Assembly (NCBI GenBank): GCA_035192965.1
Contig: CP136571.1
Span: 2,994,501-3,058,500, forward strand
Length of the DNA: 64,000 nt
Reading direction: 5' to 3'
Origin: Fuscovulum sp.
Lineage (GTDB): Bacteria; Pseudomonadota; Alphaproteobacteria; Rhodobacterales; Rhodobacteraceae
The notes beneath the pieces are model-generated. The model saw only the letters and a list, made by a program, of their open reading frames with translations. It had not been told where the DNA came from and ran no database searches. Below are positions 53,048-61,912 of the stretch, piece by piece. The translations under genes were made by a program, and so were the position numbers. Position 1 is the stretch's first letter, and every line of letters begins with the position of its first letter.

Positions 53048-54556
53048 ATGAAGCTGGAACCCTCCTTCGCCGATTTCGAACGCGGCTGGGCCGCCGGGCG
53101 CAATCAGGTCGTCCATGCCCGGATCGCGGCTGATCTCGATACGCCGGTCTCCCTGATGCTGAAACTGGCCGAGGCGCGTTCTGACACCTTCATGCTGGAA
53201 AGCGTGACCGGGGGCGAAGTGCGGGGGCGTTATTCTGTCGTCGGCATGAAGCCTGATCTGATCTGGCAATGCTTCGGAACGCAAAGCCGCATCAACCGCG
53301 AGGCCCGCTTCGACCCCGCCGCCTTCACGCCGCTGGACGGCCACCCGCTGGATACGCTGCGCGCCCTGATCGCCGAAAGCCGGGTCGACCTGCCCGAAGG
53401 CCTGCCCGCCATCGCCTCGGGCCTGTTCGGTTATCTGGGCTATGACATGATCCGTCTGGTGGAACACCTGCCCGACGTGAACCCCGATCCGCTGGGCCTG
53501 CCAGACGCCGTGCTTATGCGCCCCTCCATCGTGGCGGTGCTGGATGGGGTGAAGGGTGATGTCACGGTCGTGGCCCCGGCCTGGGTCGCCTCTGGCCTGT
53601 CAGCCCGCGCCGCCTATGCGCAGGCGGCCGAACGGGTAATGGACGCGCTGCGCGATCTCGATCGCGCGCCCCCTGCCCAACGTGATTTTGGCGAAGCCGC
53701 CCCCGTGGGCGAGGCGCAGTCGAACTTCACCCACGAAGGCTACAAAGCCGCCGTCGAAAAGGCCAAGGACTACATCCGCGCGGGCGACATCTTTCAGGTC
53801 GTCCCCTCGCAGCGCTGGTCGCAGCGGTTCGAGGCGCCGCCTTTCGCGCTCTATCGCAGCCTGCGCCGCACCAACCCCTCGCCCTTCCTGTTCTTCTTCA
53901 ATTTCGGCGGGTTTCAGGTGGTGGGGGCCAGCCCCGAAATCCTCGTCCGTCTGCGCGACGGCGAAGTGACGATCCGCCCCATCGCCGGAACCCGCAAACG
54001 CGGCGCCACCCCGGAAGAGGACAAGGCGCTGGAGGCCGATCTTCTGGCTGACAAGAAGGAACTGGCCGAACACCTGATGCTCCTCGATCTGGGCCGCAAC
54101 GACGTGGGCCGCGTGGCAAAGGTCGGCACTGTGCGCCCGACCGAGCAATTCATCATCGAACGCTATTCCCACGTCATGCACATCGTCTCCAACGTGGTGG
54201 GCCAGATCGCAGATGGCGAAGATGCGCTGTCCGCGCTTCTGGCGGGTCTGCCCGCAGGCACGGTGTCGGGCGCGCCCAAGGTGCGGGCGATGGAAATCAT
54301 TGACGAATTGGAACCCGAAAAGCGCGGCGTCTATGGCGGCGGCGTGGGATATTTTGCCGGCAATGGCGAGATGGATTTCTGCATCGCCCTGCGCACCGCC
54401 GTGCTGAAGGATGAGACGCTCTACATCCAGGCAGGTGGCGGCGTCGTATATGACAGCGACCCGGAGTCGGAATACCAGGAAACGGTGAACAAATCCCGCG
54501 CCCTGCGCCGCGCAGCCGAAGACGCTGGCCTCTTCACCCGCCGCAACAACGGCTGA
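53048..54556 (+). CDS. trpE: Anthranilate synthase component I
   Basis: 502 residues of the chorismate-binding family. The N-terminal regulatory segment contains ESVTGGEVRGRYSVVG (the LLES-like tryptophan feedback site is here as LESVTGG). The catalytic part shows KAKDYIRAGDIFQVVPSQRW, NPSPFLFFFNFGGFQVVGASPE, IRPIAGTRKRG, DLGRNDVGRVAKVG, and VSGAPKVRAMEIIDELEP. With TrpG it makes anthranilate from chorismate and glutamine. It probably shares a message with the preceding foldase gene. trpG lies 2.4 kb downstream, beyond a convergent gene. Confidence 0.96.
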   Translation: MKLEPSFADFERGWAAGRNQVVHARIAADLDTPVSLMLKLAEARSDTFMLESVTGGEVRGRYSVVGMKPDLIWQCFGTQSRINREARFDPAAFTPLDGHPLDTLRALIAESRVDLPEGLPAIASGLFGYLGYDMIRLVEHLPDVNPDPLGLPDAVLMRPSIVAVLDGVKGDVTVVAPAWVASGLSARAAYAQAAERVMDALRDLDRAPPAQRDFGEAAPVGEAQSNFTHEGYKAAVEKAKDYIRAGDIFQVVPSQRWSQRFEAPPFALYRSLRRTNPSPFLFFFNFGGFQVVGASPEILVRLRDGEVTIRPIAGTRKRGATPEEDKALEADLLADKKELAEHLMLLDLGRNDVGRVAKVGTVRPTEQFIIERYSHVMHIVSNVVGQIADGEDALSALLAGLPAGTVSGAPKVRAMEIIDELEPEKRGVYGGGVGYFAGNGEMDFCIALRTAVLKDETLYIQAGGGVVYDSDPESEYQETVNKSRALRRAAEDAGLFTRRNNG

Positions 54557-54566
54557 CAGGGCAAAG

Positions 54567-54872
54567 CAGAAGAATTTTCGCCGAAAATTCTTCTGACCTG
54601 ATCCTTCTGCGAAGGATCAGGCAAAATCTTCTTCAAAGATTTTGCATCCCTCCCCGCCCTATTCTGCCACGCTGCGCTTTGCGAAGAATTTTCACTGAAA
54701 ATTCTTCGCCACCTCCAGCCTCTCGCAAAGACATGCCCCGACGCGCCCCCAGCAGACCGCGCGAACCGCATCGTGCTGCACAATAGACGGCGCACCAAAA
54801 GGCGTGGGTCACCCAGAGGCCGGACCACTCTCTAGTATCCCTCCCCCTCCGATCCTTCGCAGAAGGATCGGA
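54567..54872. repeat. Cluster of five inverted repeats after trpE
   Basis: 54567-54595: CAGAAGAATTTTCG/CGAAAATTCTTCTG around one C. 54597-54621: CCTGATCCTTC/GAAGGATCAGG, loop TGC. 54621-54645: GCAAAATCTT/AAGATTTTGC, loop CTTCA. 54681-54709: GCGAAGAATTTTCA/TGAAAATTCTTCGC around one C. 54848-54872: TCCGATCCTTC/GAAGGATCGGA, loop GCA. The words GATCCTTC, AGAATTTTC and CAAAATCTT recur across units. The first unit lies ten bases after the trpE stop and may terminate that message. It is AT-richer than the surrounding DNA. No gene is seen from 54557 to 55231. Confidence 0.9.
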
Positions 54873-55047
54873 CAAAATCTTTGCCGGAGTTCATGCCGTC
54901 GCCGCAGCCAGTCGCCCCCCGTCGCAGGCCGCAGACAGTCATCGCAGAGAACTCTCTGCCTCCCATCAAAGCCACGCCCCAACCGCCCGACCATGCGCCC
55001 TCATCCGGACAGAAAACGCGCAACCCGGCACAGAAAGGACCGCACAA

Positions 55048-55084
55048 TCCACAAATCACACTCCACAAATCACACTCCATAAAC
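55048..55084. repeat. 14-base direct repeat, 2.6 copies
   Basis: The unit TCCACAAATCACAC occurs at 55048-55061 and 55062-55075, with a partial third copy (TCCATAAAC) to 55084. It is AT-rich and sits between convergent trpE and the deacetylase gene. The core TCCACAAA/TTTGTGGA recalls DnaA-box halves, but no further origin features are present. Confidence 0.75.
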
Positions 55085-55116
55085 GCCCCGCCCTGCCCCC
55101 ACCGCCTTTACCTGGC

Positions 55117-55206
55117 GTTAACCTTAACGGCTCGCGAACAAGGCGCGCGTATGCACAGCTGTCTGCACCACCGTCTGCACCAGCAGCGGCACGACCAAAA
55201 TCGCCA
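55117..55206. repeat. Dispersed intergenic element, copy 2 (GTTAACCTTAACG ... GTATGCACAG ... GTCTGCAC)
   Basis: Shares GTTAAC, GCGCGTATGCACAG, GTCTGCACC and CAGCAGCGGCAC in the same order and similar spacing with 32688-32770. GTCTGCACCA occurs here in near-tandem. It lies 25 bases beyond the 3' end of the deacetylase gene, whereas copy 1 lies beyond the 3' end of tauR, so both are after genes. Confidence 0.6.
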
Positions 55207-55231
55207 CCTTCACCGAATTAACACAGCGTCC

Positions 55232-56980
55232 TCAAGGGCTTGTCGGTGTTTCCAATACGGCACTCACCGGCGCCAGCATCACCGATGCCGCCCGCCCCTC
55301 GACCGTCCATTCCAGGATCGCGGCGACCGTATCCGCCTGCGCCCGGCCGATGACCAGCACCCGACCCTCCTGCGCCGCCTTGAAGGCCGCGCGGTCAAGG
55401 TAGTTGCGCATCTTGGGAATGGACTCGCCCTCGGCATCCAACACCCGAAAGATCGTGGCCCTCGGCACCCCTTCGCGCCGCGCCACCTGATCGGCCGAAT
55501 TCAGCCCGCGGTCATAGGTGACAACGCCCCGCCCCTGTTCCGCAACAATCGGCACCGCCTGCCGGGCCAGGTCCAGCGTGTCCTGAAAACCGCCCTCCAT
55601 CCGGTCCAGCACGGCCACCGCTTCGGGCATCGCCATGTCCAGCGCCTGGAAAGTCTGCTCCAGATCGCTCGCTGTCGCCCCCTGCGGAATGCCGCTTGCC
55701 AGCATCACCACCTCTTGCCCCGCCGCGCGGTAAACCCTTGCTGCATCAGCGGAATCCGCTGCCAGCGGATCAAGTGCGAAACTCACCGCAAAGGGCAGCG
55801 CGGCCAGTCTGGCGCGTTCCTCGGCTGGGATGCCCTCATCAATCAGGATGATCGAAAACAGCGGCTTGGCATCGGGATTGTCGAAATCGCGGCGGAACAG
55901 TTCCAGCGGGGTCGTGCCCAGCACGGCCTCGGGCAGCGCTGCGGTCTCCGCCCCCTCTGTTGCCATGTCATCCTCGGCCGGGGAGGCATCGTCTCCGATG
56001 CGCGGCAGACGGTCGGTCCGCACCCCCGGCACGGCATTCGCCATCTCTTCCGACGCGTCCGTTCCCTGCGGCGCGCCGTCCGGCACGGTGGGCAACGGCG
56101 CATCCGGCACGATCAGCGCAGGCGCAGGCGGTGCTTCGGCGGCAGGCGCAGGTTGCAGCAGCGCCTCTTCCACAGCGGGCGGATCGTCGGTACGGGACGG
56201 CGCGGCCTCATCCCCCGGCAGGGCAGGCGTCGCAGCCCCGCTCAGGCCCGGCGCAGCCTCGGCCAACGCGTCCGGAACGGTGACACCGGCATCCGGCGCT
56301 GCGGGCAAGACGGGCGCGTCAGGGGCCGTGTCATCCACCGGGCCGGGCTGCGCAAGCATCTGTTCCAGAACGGTTTCCTCAGGCGCAGCCGCATCTTCCG
56401 GCGCGGCAGGGGCCTCTGCCCCAGGCGCGATCTCTGGTGCCGCAGCTTCTGCCGCAGGCGCCGGAACCGGCTCGTCGGTCGGCGCAGGCGCATCCGGATC
56501 GGGCTCGACGACCGCGGCATCCGGGGCCGGGCCTTTTTGCAGGATTTCGGGCTGCAACGCCTCGGGCGGTGCCACTTCGGGGGTGGCCTCGCTGGCCGCC
56601 TCAGGGGCAACCTCTTCGGTCACCACCGCATCGGGTTCCGCCGCCTCCGCCTCTACCGGATCGGGTACTTCCGGTACCGGTGGCGGCGCAGGTTCTTCTA
56701 CGGGATCAATGGCTTCCGGCGCCTCAGGCAACGGCACGACAGCCGGGGAGACTTCCCCCTCGGCCACAGCGTCCGGCGCTGGCAAGGGTGCAACCTGCGA
56801 CACAACCGCAAGCCCCGTCGCCGCCACCACACCGCCCCAGATCACGCCCGTCACAAAGCCCCGGATCACACCCTGCACTCCTCTGCCTGCCACCCCGTTC
56901 GGGCGGTCTTTGGCGTCGCTTGGGCTTGACGCCCCTTTGCCGCTCTGCCCATGTATAACCCGTCCCTCATCAAGGTTCAT
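55232..56980 (-). CDS. Divergent polysaccharide deacetylase family protein (YibQ/DUF610-like) with long Pro/Ala/acidic linker
   Basis: 582 residues. One membrane helix near 37-62 ([23 protein letters not shown], in two parts) anchors the protein. Residues 68-370 are a low-complexity stretch very rich in Pro, Ala, Glu and Asp. The last 200 residues form the divergent polysaccharide deacetylase domain ([23 protein letters not shown] in two strands, [52 protein letters not shown]). YibQ proteins sit in the envelope and, despite the name, have poorly conserved metal residues. The linker may span peptidoglycan. It is divergent from trpG with only 25 bases between start codons. Confidence 0.87.
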   Translation of the reverse strand: MNLDEGRVIHGQSGKGASSPSDAKDRPNGVAGRGVQGVIRGFVTGVIWGGVVAATGLAVVSQVAPLPAPDAVAEGEVSPAVVPLPEAPEAIDPVEEPAPPPVPEVPDPVEAEAAEPDAVVTEEVAPEAASEATPEVAPPEALQPEILQKGPAPDAAVVEPDPDAPAPTDEPVPAPAAEAAAPEIAPGAEAPAAPEDAAAPEETVLEQMLAQPGPVDDTAPDAPVLPAAPDAGVTVPDALAEAAPGLSGAATPALPGDEAAPSRTDDPPAVEEALLQPAPAAEAPPAPALIVPDAPLPTVPDGAPQGTDASEEMANAVPGVRTDRLPRIGDDASPAEDDMATEGAETAALPEAVLGTTPLELFRRDFDNPDAKPLFSIILIDEGIPAEERARLAALPFAVSFALDPLAADSADAARVYRAAGQEVVMLASGIPQGATASDLEQTFQALDMAMPEAVAVLDRMEGGFQDTLDLARQAVPIVAEQGRGVVTYDRGLNSADQVARREGVPRATIFRVLDAEGESIPKMRNYLDRAAFKAAQEGRVLVIGRAQADTVAAILEWTVEGRAASVMLAPVSAVLETPTSP

Positions 56981-57005
56981 CCCCTATCCGGCAAGGCCCC
57001 GCAAG

Positions 57006-57599
57006 ATGCTGCTTCTGATCGACAACTATGACAGCTTCACCTACAACCTCGTCCATTATCTGGGCGAGTTGGGGGCGGATGTCGTTGTGAAACGCAACGA
57101 TGCGCTGGATGTGCAGGCCGTTCTGGCCCTGCGCCCCGAATGTATCGTCCTCTCCCCCGGCCCCTGCGATCCCGCACAGGCAGGCATCTGCCTGCCGCTG
57201 ACAACAGCGGCCTATGAGGCGCGGATTCCCCTGCTCGGCGTCTGTCTCGGCCATCAGACGATTGGTGAGGCGTTCGGCGGCAAGGTCATCCGCTGCCATG
57301 AAATCGTCCATGGCAAGATGGGCAACATGCACCATGCGGGCAAAGGCATGTTCCGCGGCCTGCCCTCCCCGTTTCAGGCCACCCGCTATCATTCGCTGAT
57401 CGTGGAACGCGAAACGCTGCCCGATTGCCTTGAAGTGACGGCATGGCTCGAGGATGGCACGATCATGGGCCTGCGCCACAAGGATCGGCTGATCGAAGGC
57501 GTGCAGTTCCACCCCGAAAGCATCGCCTCCGAACACGGCCATCAGCTTTTGCGTAACTTTCTGGATGAGGCAAAAGCCGCATCCCGCGTGCCGGCATGA
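57006..57599 (+). CDS. trpG: Anthranilate synthase component II (glutamine amidotransferase)
   Basis: 197 residues of the class I glutamine amidotransferase family. [19 protein letters not shown] starts the protein, the nucleophile is Cys80 in [15 protein letters not shown], and the His/Glu of the triad lie in [14 protein letters not shown]. It feeds ammonia to TrpE. Its ATG is 25 bases from the start of a divergent gene, so its promoter must lie within that gene's 5' coding region. The stop overlaps trpD in ATGA. Confidence 0.95.
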   Translation: MLLLIDNYDSFTYNLVHYLGELGADVVVKRNDALDVQAVLALRPECIVLSPGPCDPAQAGICLPLTTAAYEARIPLLGVCLGHQTIGEAFGGKVIRCHEIVHGKMGNMHHAGKGMFRGLPSPFQATRYHSLIVERETLPDCLEVTAWLEDGTIMGLRHKDRLIEGVQFHPESIASEHGHQLLRNFLDEAKAASRVPA

Positions 57600-58612
57600 G
57601 CGATGTGCTGCGCCCCCTGATCGGCCTTGCCGCCGAACGCCCGCTGACCCGGGCCGAAGCGGAAACCGCGTTCGAGGCGTTGTTCAACGGCGAAGGCACG
57701 CCCGCCCAGATGGGCGGCTTCCTGATGGCACTGCGCACGCGGGGCGAAACGGTCGATGAATTTGCCGCCGCCGCCACGGTGATGCGCGCCAAATGCCACA
57801 AGGTCACAGCGCCTGCCGGTGCGATGGATATCGTCGGCACCGGGGGCGATGGCAAAGGCACGTTGAACATCTCCACCGCTGCGGCCTTTGTGGTGGCGGG
57901 CGCGGGCGTGCCAGTTGCCAAGCACGGCAATCGCAACCTGTCGTCGAAATCCGGCTCTGCCGATGCGCTTACCGAACTGGGCCTAAACGTCATGGTCGGC
58001 CCTGAAGTGGTGGAACGTTGTTTGTCCGAGGCCGGGATCGGCTTCATGATGGCCCCCATGCACCACCCTGCCATGCGCCATGTCGGCCCCGTGCGGATGG
58101 AGCTGGGAACACGGACCATCTTCAACATCCTCGGCCCCCTGACCAATCCGGCAGGCGCGAAACGGCAATTGACCGGGGCCTTCACCGCCCGGCTGATCCG
58201 GCCGATGGCGGAAACGCTGCTTGCGCTGGGGTCGGAAAAGGCATGGCTGGTCCATGGCGGCGATGGCACGGATGAGCTTGCAATCTCCGCCCGGTCACAG
58301 GTGGCAGCCCTGGAAAACGGGGCCGTGCGCGAATTTGACATCGGCCCCGAAGATGCAGGCCTGCCCTATCACCCGTTCGAGCATATCCTCGGCGGCAGCC
58401 CTGCCGAAAACGCCGCCGCCTTCCGCGCGCTCTTGGATGGTGCAACCGGGGCTTACCGCGATGCCGTGCTGTTCAACGCTGCCGCAGCGCTGGTCGTGGC
58501 CGACCGTGCCGCTACCCTGACCGAAGGGGTGGATATCGCCCGCGCCTCCATCGACAGCGGGGCTGCCAAGGCCAAGGTCGCCGCGCTAGCCCGCATCACC
58601 TCGGCGGGCTAA
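57596..58612 (+). CDS. trpD: Anthranilate phosphoribosyltransferase
   Basis: 338 residues. The PRPP loop [17 protein letters not shown], the anthranilate-site stretch [19 protein letters not shown], and [19 protein letters not shown] are all present. It adds phosphoribose to anthranilate. Translationally coupled to trpG. trpC follows after 46 bases. Confidence 0.96.
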   Translation: MSDVLRPLIGLAAERPLTRAEAETAFEALFNGEGTPAQMGGFLMALRTRGETVDEFAAAATVMRAKCHKVTAPAGAMDIVGTGGDGKGTLNISTAAAFVVAGAGVPVAKHGNRNLSSKSGSADALTELGLNVMVGPEVVERCLSEAGIGFMMAPMHHPAMRHVGPVRMELGTRTIFNILGPLTNPAGAKRQLTGAFTARLIRPMAETLLALGSEKAWLVHGGDGTDELAISARSQVAALENGAVREFDIGPEDAGLPYHPFEHILGGSPAENAAAFRALLDGATGAYRDAVLFNAAAALVVADRAATLTEGVDIARASIDSGAAKAKVAALARITSAG

Positions 58613-58658
58613 GCCCCGCGCCCTTCCCTTCCCTGTCGCCAAAGGTTAGTCCTTTCGC

Positions 58659-59465
58659 ATGAGCACCATTCTCGACCGTATCAAGACCTACAAACTGGAA
58701 GAGATTGCCGCCCGCAAGGCGCAGCGATCCTTGCAGGATCTGGAAGAGGCGGCCAACGCTGCCCCCACGCCGCGCGGCTTCACCCGCGCCCTGACCGAGG
58801 CTGCGCATTCGGGCTATGGCCTGATCGCCGAAATCAAGAAGGCCAGCCCCTCCAAGGGTCTGATCCGCGCGGATTTCGACCCGCCTGCGCTTGCCCGCGC
58901 CTATGAGGCAGGGGGGGCCACCTGCCTTTCGGTCCTGACTGACACGCCCAGCTTTCAGGGGGCCGACGAATACCTGACCCAGGCGCATCAGGCGACCAAC
59001 CTGCCCTGCCTGCGCAAGGATTTCGTCTACGATCCCTATCAGATCGTCGAAGCGCGCGGCCTGCATGCCGATTGCATCCTGCTGATCATGGCCTCGCTGA
59101 CCGACAGTCAGGCCGCGGAACTGGAAGATTGCGCCATCGCATGGGGCATGGATGTGCTGATCGAGGTGCATGATCAGGCCGAACTGGAACGCGCCGCGCG
59201 GCTCAAATCGCCGCTGATCGGGATCAACAACCGCAACCTCCACACGTTTGAGGTGACGCTGGATACCACCCGCAACCTTGCACGTCGCGTGCCAGAGGAT
59301 CGGCTGATCGTATCGGAAAGCGGCCTTTATACCCCCGCCGATCTGGCCGACATCGCCCGCTTCGGCGCGCGCTGCTTCCTGATCGGCGAAAGCCTGATGC
59401 GGCAAAAGGATGTGGAAGCTGCCACCCGCGCCATCCTCGCCCGCCCGCTGACCGGGCAGAGATAA
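58659..59465 (+). CDS. trpC: Indole-3-glycerol phosphate synthase
   Basis: 268 residues, a TIM-barrel lyase/cyclase. Signature segments are [76 protein letters not shown] and [13 protein letters not shown]. It is a stand-alone TrpC without a fused TrpF. moaC follows after four bases, so tryptophan and molybdopterin genes are in one transcript. Confidence 0.96.
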   Translation: MSTILDRIKTYKLEEIAARKAQRSLQDLEEAANAAPTPRGFTRALTEAAHSGYGLIAEIKKASPSKGLIRADFDPPALARAYEAGGATCLSVLTDTPSFQGADEYLTQAHQATNLPCLRKDFVYDPYQIVEARGLHADCILLIMASLTDSQAAELEDCAIAWGMDVLIEVHDQAELERAARLKSPLIGINNRNLHTFEVTLDTTRNLARRVPEDRLIVSESGLYTPADLADIARFGARCFLIGESLMRQKDVEAATRAILARPLTGQR

Positions 59466-59469
59466 GGCA

Positions 59470-59970
59470 ATGTCCGACAGCCCGCTCACCCATTTCGACG
59501 ACAAGGGCCACGCCCATATGGTCGATGTTTCGGCCAAACCGGTGACAGACCGTGTCGCCGTGGCCGAAGGGCGGGTGGTGATGACGGCCGAAACACTGGC
59601 GTTGATCGTCGAAGGGCGCGCGAAAAAGGGCGATGTGCTGGGCGTGGCCCGCCTTGCCGGGATCATGGCGGCCAAGCGCACCGCAGATCTGATCCCGCTC
59701 TGCCACCCCCTGCCCATCACCAAGGTCGCGCTGGACCTGACCCCCGACCCCGCCCTTCCCGGCATCCACGTGCAGGCCACCGTCAAGACAGGCGGCCAGA
59801 CCGGGGTAGAGATGGAGGCGCTGACAGCCGTCTCCGTCGCGTGTCTCACGATCTATGACATGCTGAAAGCGGCTGAGAAGGGCATGCAGATCAACGGTAT
59901 CCGCCTTGTTCTGAAGGATGGCGGAAAATCCGGGCGCTATGAGGCCGCACAATCCGGGGTTGGCGCATGA
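59470..59970 (+). CDS. moaC: Cyclic pyranopterin monophosphate synthase
   Basis: 166 residues. It makes cyclic pyranopterin phosphate in molybdenum cofactor synthesis, working after MoaA. Conserved segments are [37 protein letters not shown], and [23 protein letters not shown] (given as a run of family blocks), with LKDGGKSG near the end. Its stop overlaps the start of moeA (ATGA). Confidence 0.96.
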   Translation: MSDSPLTHFDDKGHAHMVDVSAKPVTDRVAVAEGRVVMTAETLALIVEGRAKKGDVLGVARLAGIMAAKRTADLIPLCHPLPITKVALDLTPDPALPGIHVQATVKTGGQTGVEMEALTAVSVACLTIYDMLKAAEKGMQINGIRLVLKDGGKSGRYEAAQSGVGA

Positions 59971-61145
59971 TCTCGGTCGATGAGGCGCTTGCGCGCTGCT
60001 TCGCCCTTGTCGCACAGCTGGATGTTGAAACCGTGCCGCTGCGCCAGGCCGCTGGCCGCGTCATGGCCCGCCCCGCCATCGCCCGCCGCGACCAGCCGCC
60101 CTTTGCCGCCTCGGCCATGGATGGCTATGCCCTGCAAGGCGACCCTGCCCCCGGCGACCGCTTTACCCTGATCGGCGAGGCCGGCGCTGGCCATGCCTTT
60201 CACGGGGCCGTGGGCCACGGCCAGACCGTCCGCATCTTTACCGGCGCCCCTATCCCCGAAGGTGCCACCCGCGTGGTGATCCAAGAAGATGTAGAGGCTG
60301 ACGGCACCACCATCACCATTCGCCCCAATGCCGACACCGGCACCCACATCCGCCCTCTCGGCCAGGATTTCCGCGCAGGGGCCGCGCTTTCACCCCGCCG
60401 CCTGCGCCCCAACGACCTTGCGCTCATCGCCGCGATGAACCTTCCCGAGGTAACGGTCACCCGCCGCCCCGTCATCGCCATCATCCCCACTGGCGATGAA
60501 CTGGTCATCCCCGGCGAAGACCCGCGTGCCGATCAGATCATCGCGTCAAACAGCTATGCCCTCGCCGCGATGGTAGAGGCCGAAGGGGCCGAGGCCCGCC
60601 TCCTGCCCATCGCCCGCGATACCGAGGCGGAATTGTTCACCGTCCTGTCCATGACCGAAGGCGCCGATCTCATCGTCACCATCGGCGGCGCATCGGTGGG
60701 CGATCATGATCTTGTCGGCCGCGTGGCCGAAAGCATGGGGATGGAACGCGCCTTCTACAAAATCGCCATGCGCCCCGGCAAACCCCTGATGGCGGGCCGG
60801 TTGCGCGGCATCCCGATGCTGGGCTTGCCCGGCAATCCCGTCTCCTCCATCGTCTGCGGGCATCTGTTCCTGCTTCCCATGGTCCGCGCCATGCTGGGCC
60901 TTGGCGAACACCCGCCCGCCACCCGGCGGGCCGTTCTCGCGCAGGACACCCCCGCCAACGGCCCCCGCACCCATTACATGCGCGCGCGCCTGTCCCCCGG
61001 CCCCGGCCTGCCGCAGATCACCCCCTTTGACAGGCAGGACAGCGCCCTCATCACCATCCTGACCGAGGCTGACGCCCTGCTGATCCGCCCCCTTGGCGAT
61101 GGGCCCCAGCCTGCGGGAACCGAGGTGGATTTCCTGCCGCTCTGA
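59967..61145 (+). CDS. moeA: Molybdopterin molybdenumtransferase
   Basis: 392 residues. MoeA inserts molybdate into the adenylated pterin. Domain features are [10 protein letters not shown] near the N-terminus, [48 protein letters not shown] and [12 protein letters not shown]. The cofactor it completes is needed by SoeA in this window, though the molybdenum form may differ (bis-guanine dinucleotide). It shares a transcript with trpG-D-C and moaC. Confidence 0.95.
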   Translation: MISVDEALARCFALVAQLDVETVPLRQAAGRVMARPAIARRDQPPFAASAMDGYALQGDPAPGDRFTLIGEAGAGHAFHGAVGHGQTVRIFTGAPIPEGATRVVIQEDVEADGTTITIRPNADTGTHIRPLGQDFRAGAALSPRRLRPNDLALIAAMNLPEVTVTRRPVIAIIPTGDELVIPGEDPRADQIIASNSYALAAMVEAEGAEARLLPIARDTEAELFTVLSMTEGADLIVTIGGASVGDHDLVGRVAESMGMERAFYKIAMRPGKPLMAGRLRGIPMLGLPGNPVSSIVCGHLFLLPMVRAMLGLGEHPPATRRAVLAQDTPANGPRTHYMRARLSPGPGLPQITPFDRQDSALITILTEADALLIRPLGDGPQPAGTEVDFLPL

Positions 61146-61178
61146 CCCGCATGATGAGAACGGGTTGACACAAAACAA

Positions 61179-61193
61179 GAACACTGGCAGAAC
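61179..61193 (+). promoter_or_regulatory. SOS (LexA) box of the alphaproteobacterial type upstream of lexA
   Basis: GAAC-ACTGGCA-GAAC is a direct repeat with N7 spacing, the complement of the alphaproteobacterial GTTC-N7-GTTC LexA site. It is 32 bases before the lexA ATG, and TTGACA (61165-61170) lies just upstream. Bound LexA would cover the promoter, giving the usual autoregulation. Confidence 0.9.
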
Positions 61194-61225
61194 ATTGCAC
61201 CAACACAGTCGCGTTGAGGTGGCAC

Positions 61226-61912
61226 ATGCTGACCCGTAAACAGCTTGAACTTCTGGATTTCATCAAGACCCGGATGGATGTGGACGGCGTTCCCCCGTCC
61301 TTCGACGAGATGAAAGAGGCGCTCGATCTGCGCTCCAAATCCGGCATCCACCGCCTGATCACCGCACTGGAAGAACGCGGCTTCATCCGCCGCCTTGCCC
61401 ACCGCGCCCGCGCACTGGAAATCGTCAAACTGCCCGAGGCGATGGAAAAAGCCGGCTTCAAACCCCGCGTGATCGAAGGGACCAAACCCGAACAGCCCCG
61501 CGCCGCCTTGCCGGTTGAGGCGATCCATGCCATGGAACTGCCCGTCATGGGCCGCATCGCAGCTGGCGTCCCGATCGAGGCGATTGCCGAAATCTCCCAC
61601 CACATCGCCGTGCCGGGGTCCATGCTTTCGGGCAAGGGTCACCATTACGCGCTGGAGGTGAAGGGCGACTCGATGATCGAAGCCGGGATCAACGACGGCG
61701 ACATCGTGGTGATCCGCGAACAATCCACGGCCGAGAATGGCGATATCGTCGTAGCCTTGGTCGAGGAAGCCGAGGCCACGCTGAAACGCTTTCGCCGCCG
61801 TGGCGGCATGATTGCGCTGGAAGCGGCCAACCCGGCCTATGAAACCCGCGTCTTCCCTGATCACGCCGTTCGTGTGCAGGGCCGCCTTGTCGGGCTGATC
61901 CGCAGCTATTGA
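61226..61912 (+). CDS. lexA: LexA repressor of the SOS response
   Basis: 228 residues. The winged helix ([20 protein letters not shown], then [17 protein letters not shown]) binds the SOS box. The autocleavage bond is Ala113-Gly114 in [10 protein letters not shown]. The catalytic serine is Ser149 ([14 protein letters not shown]) and the lysine is Lys187 (ATLKRF). RecA-stimulated self-cleavage releases SOS genes. The ATG at 61226 follows GAGGTGG; a TTG four codons earlier is unlikely. Its 3' end overlaps the convergent comEC gene by seven bases. Confidence 0.96.
   Translation: MLTRKQLELLDFIKTRMDVDGVPPSFDEMKEALDLRSKSGIHRLITALEERGFIRRLAHRARALEIVKLPEAMEKAGFKPRVIEGTKPEQPRAALPVEAIHAMELPVMGRIAAGVPIEAIAEISHHIAVPGSMLSGKGHHYALEVKGDSMIEAGINDGDIVVIREQSTAENGDIVVALVEEAEATLKRFRRRGGMIALEAANPAYETRVFPDHAVRVQGRLVGLIRSY

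Noticed and set aside
55048..55084. Replication origin or plasmid iterons
   Set aside because: Only 2.6 repeat copies, no replication gene nearby, and the neighbouring genes are ordinary chromosomal housekeeping genes.
54881..56929. Plus-strand open frame of 682 codons opposite the YibQ-like gene
   Set aside because: Arg/Gly/His-rich translation, no ribosome site, and it runs antisense to a gene with a membrane anchor and a recognisable deacetylase domain.
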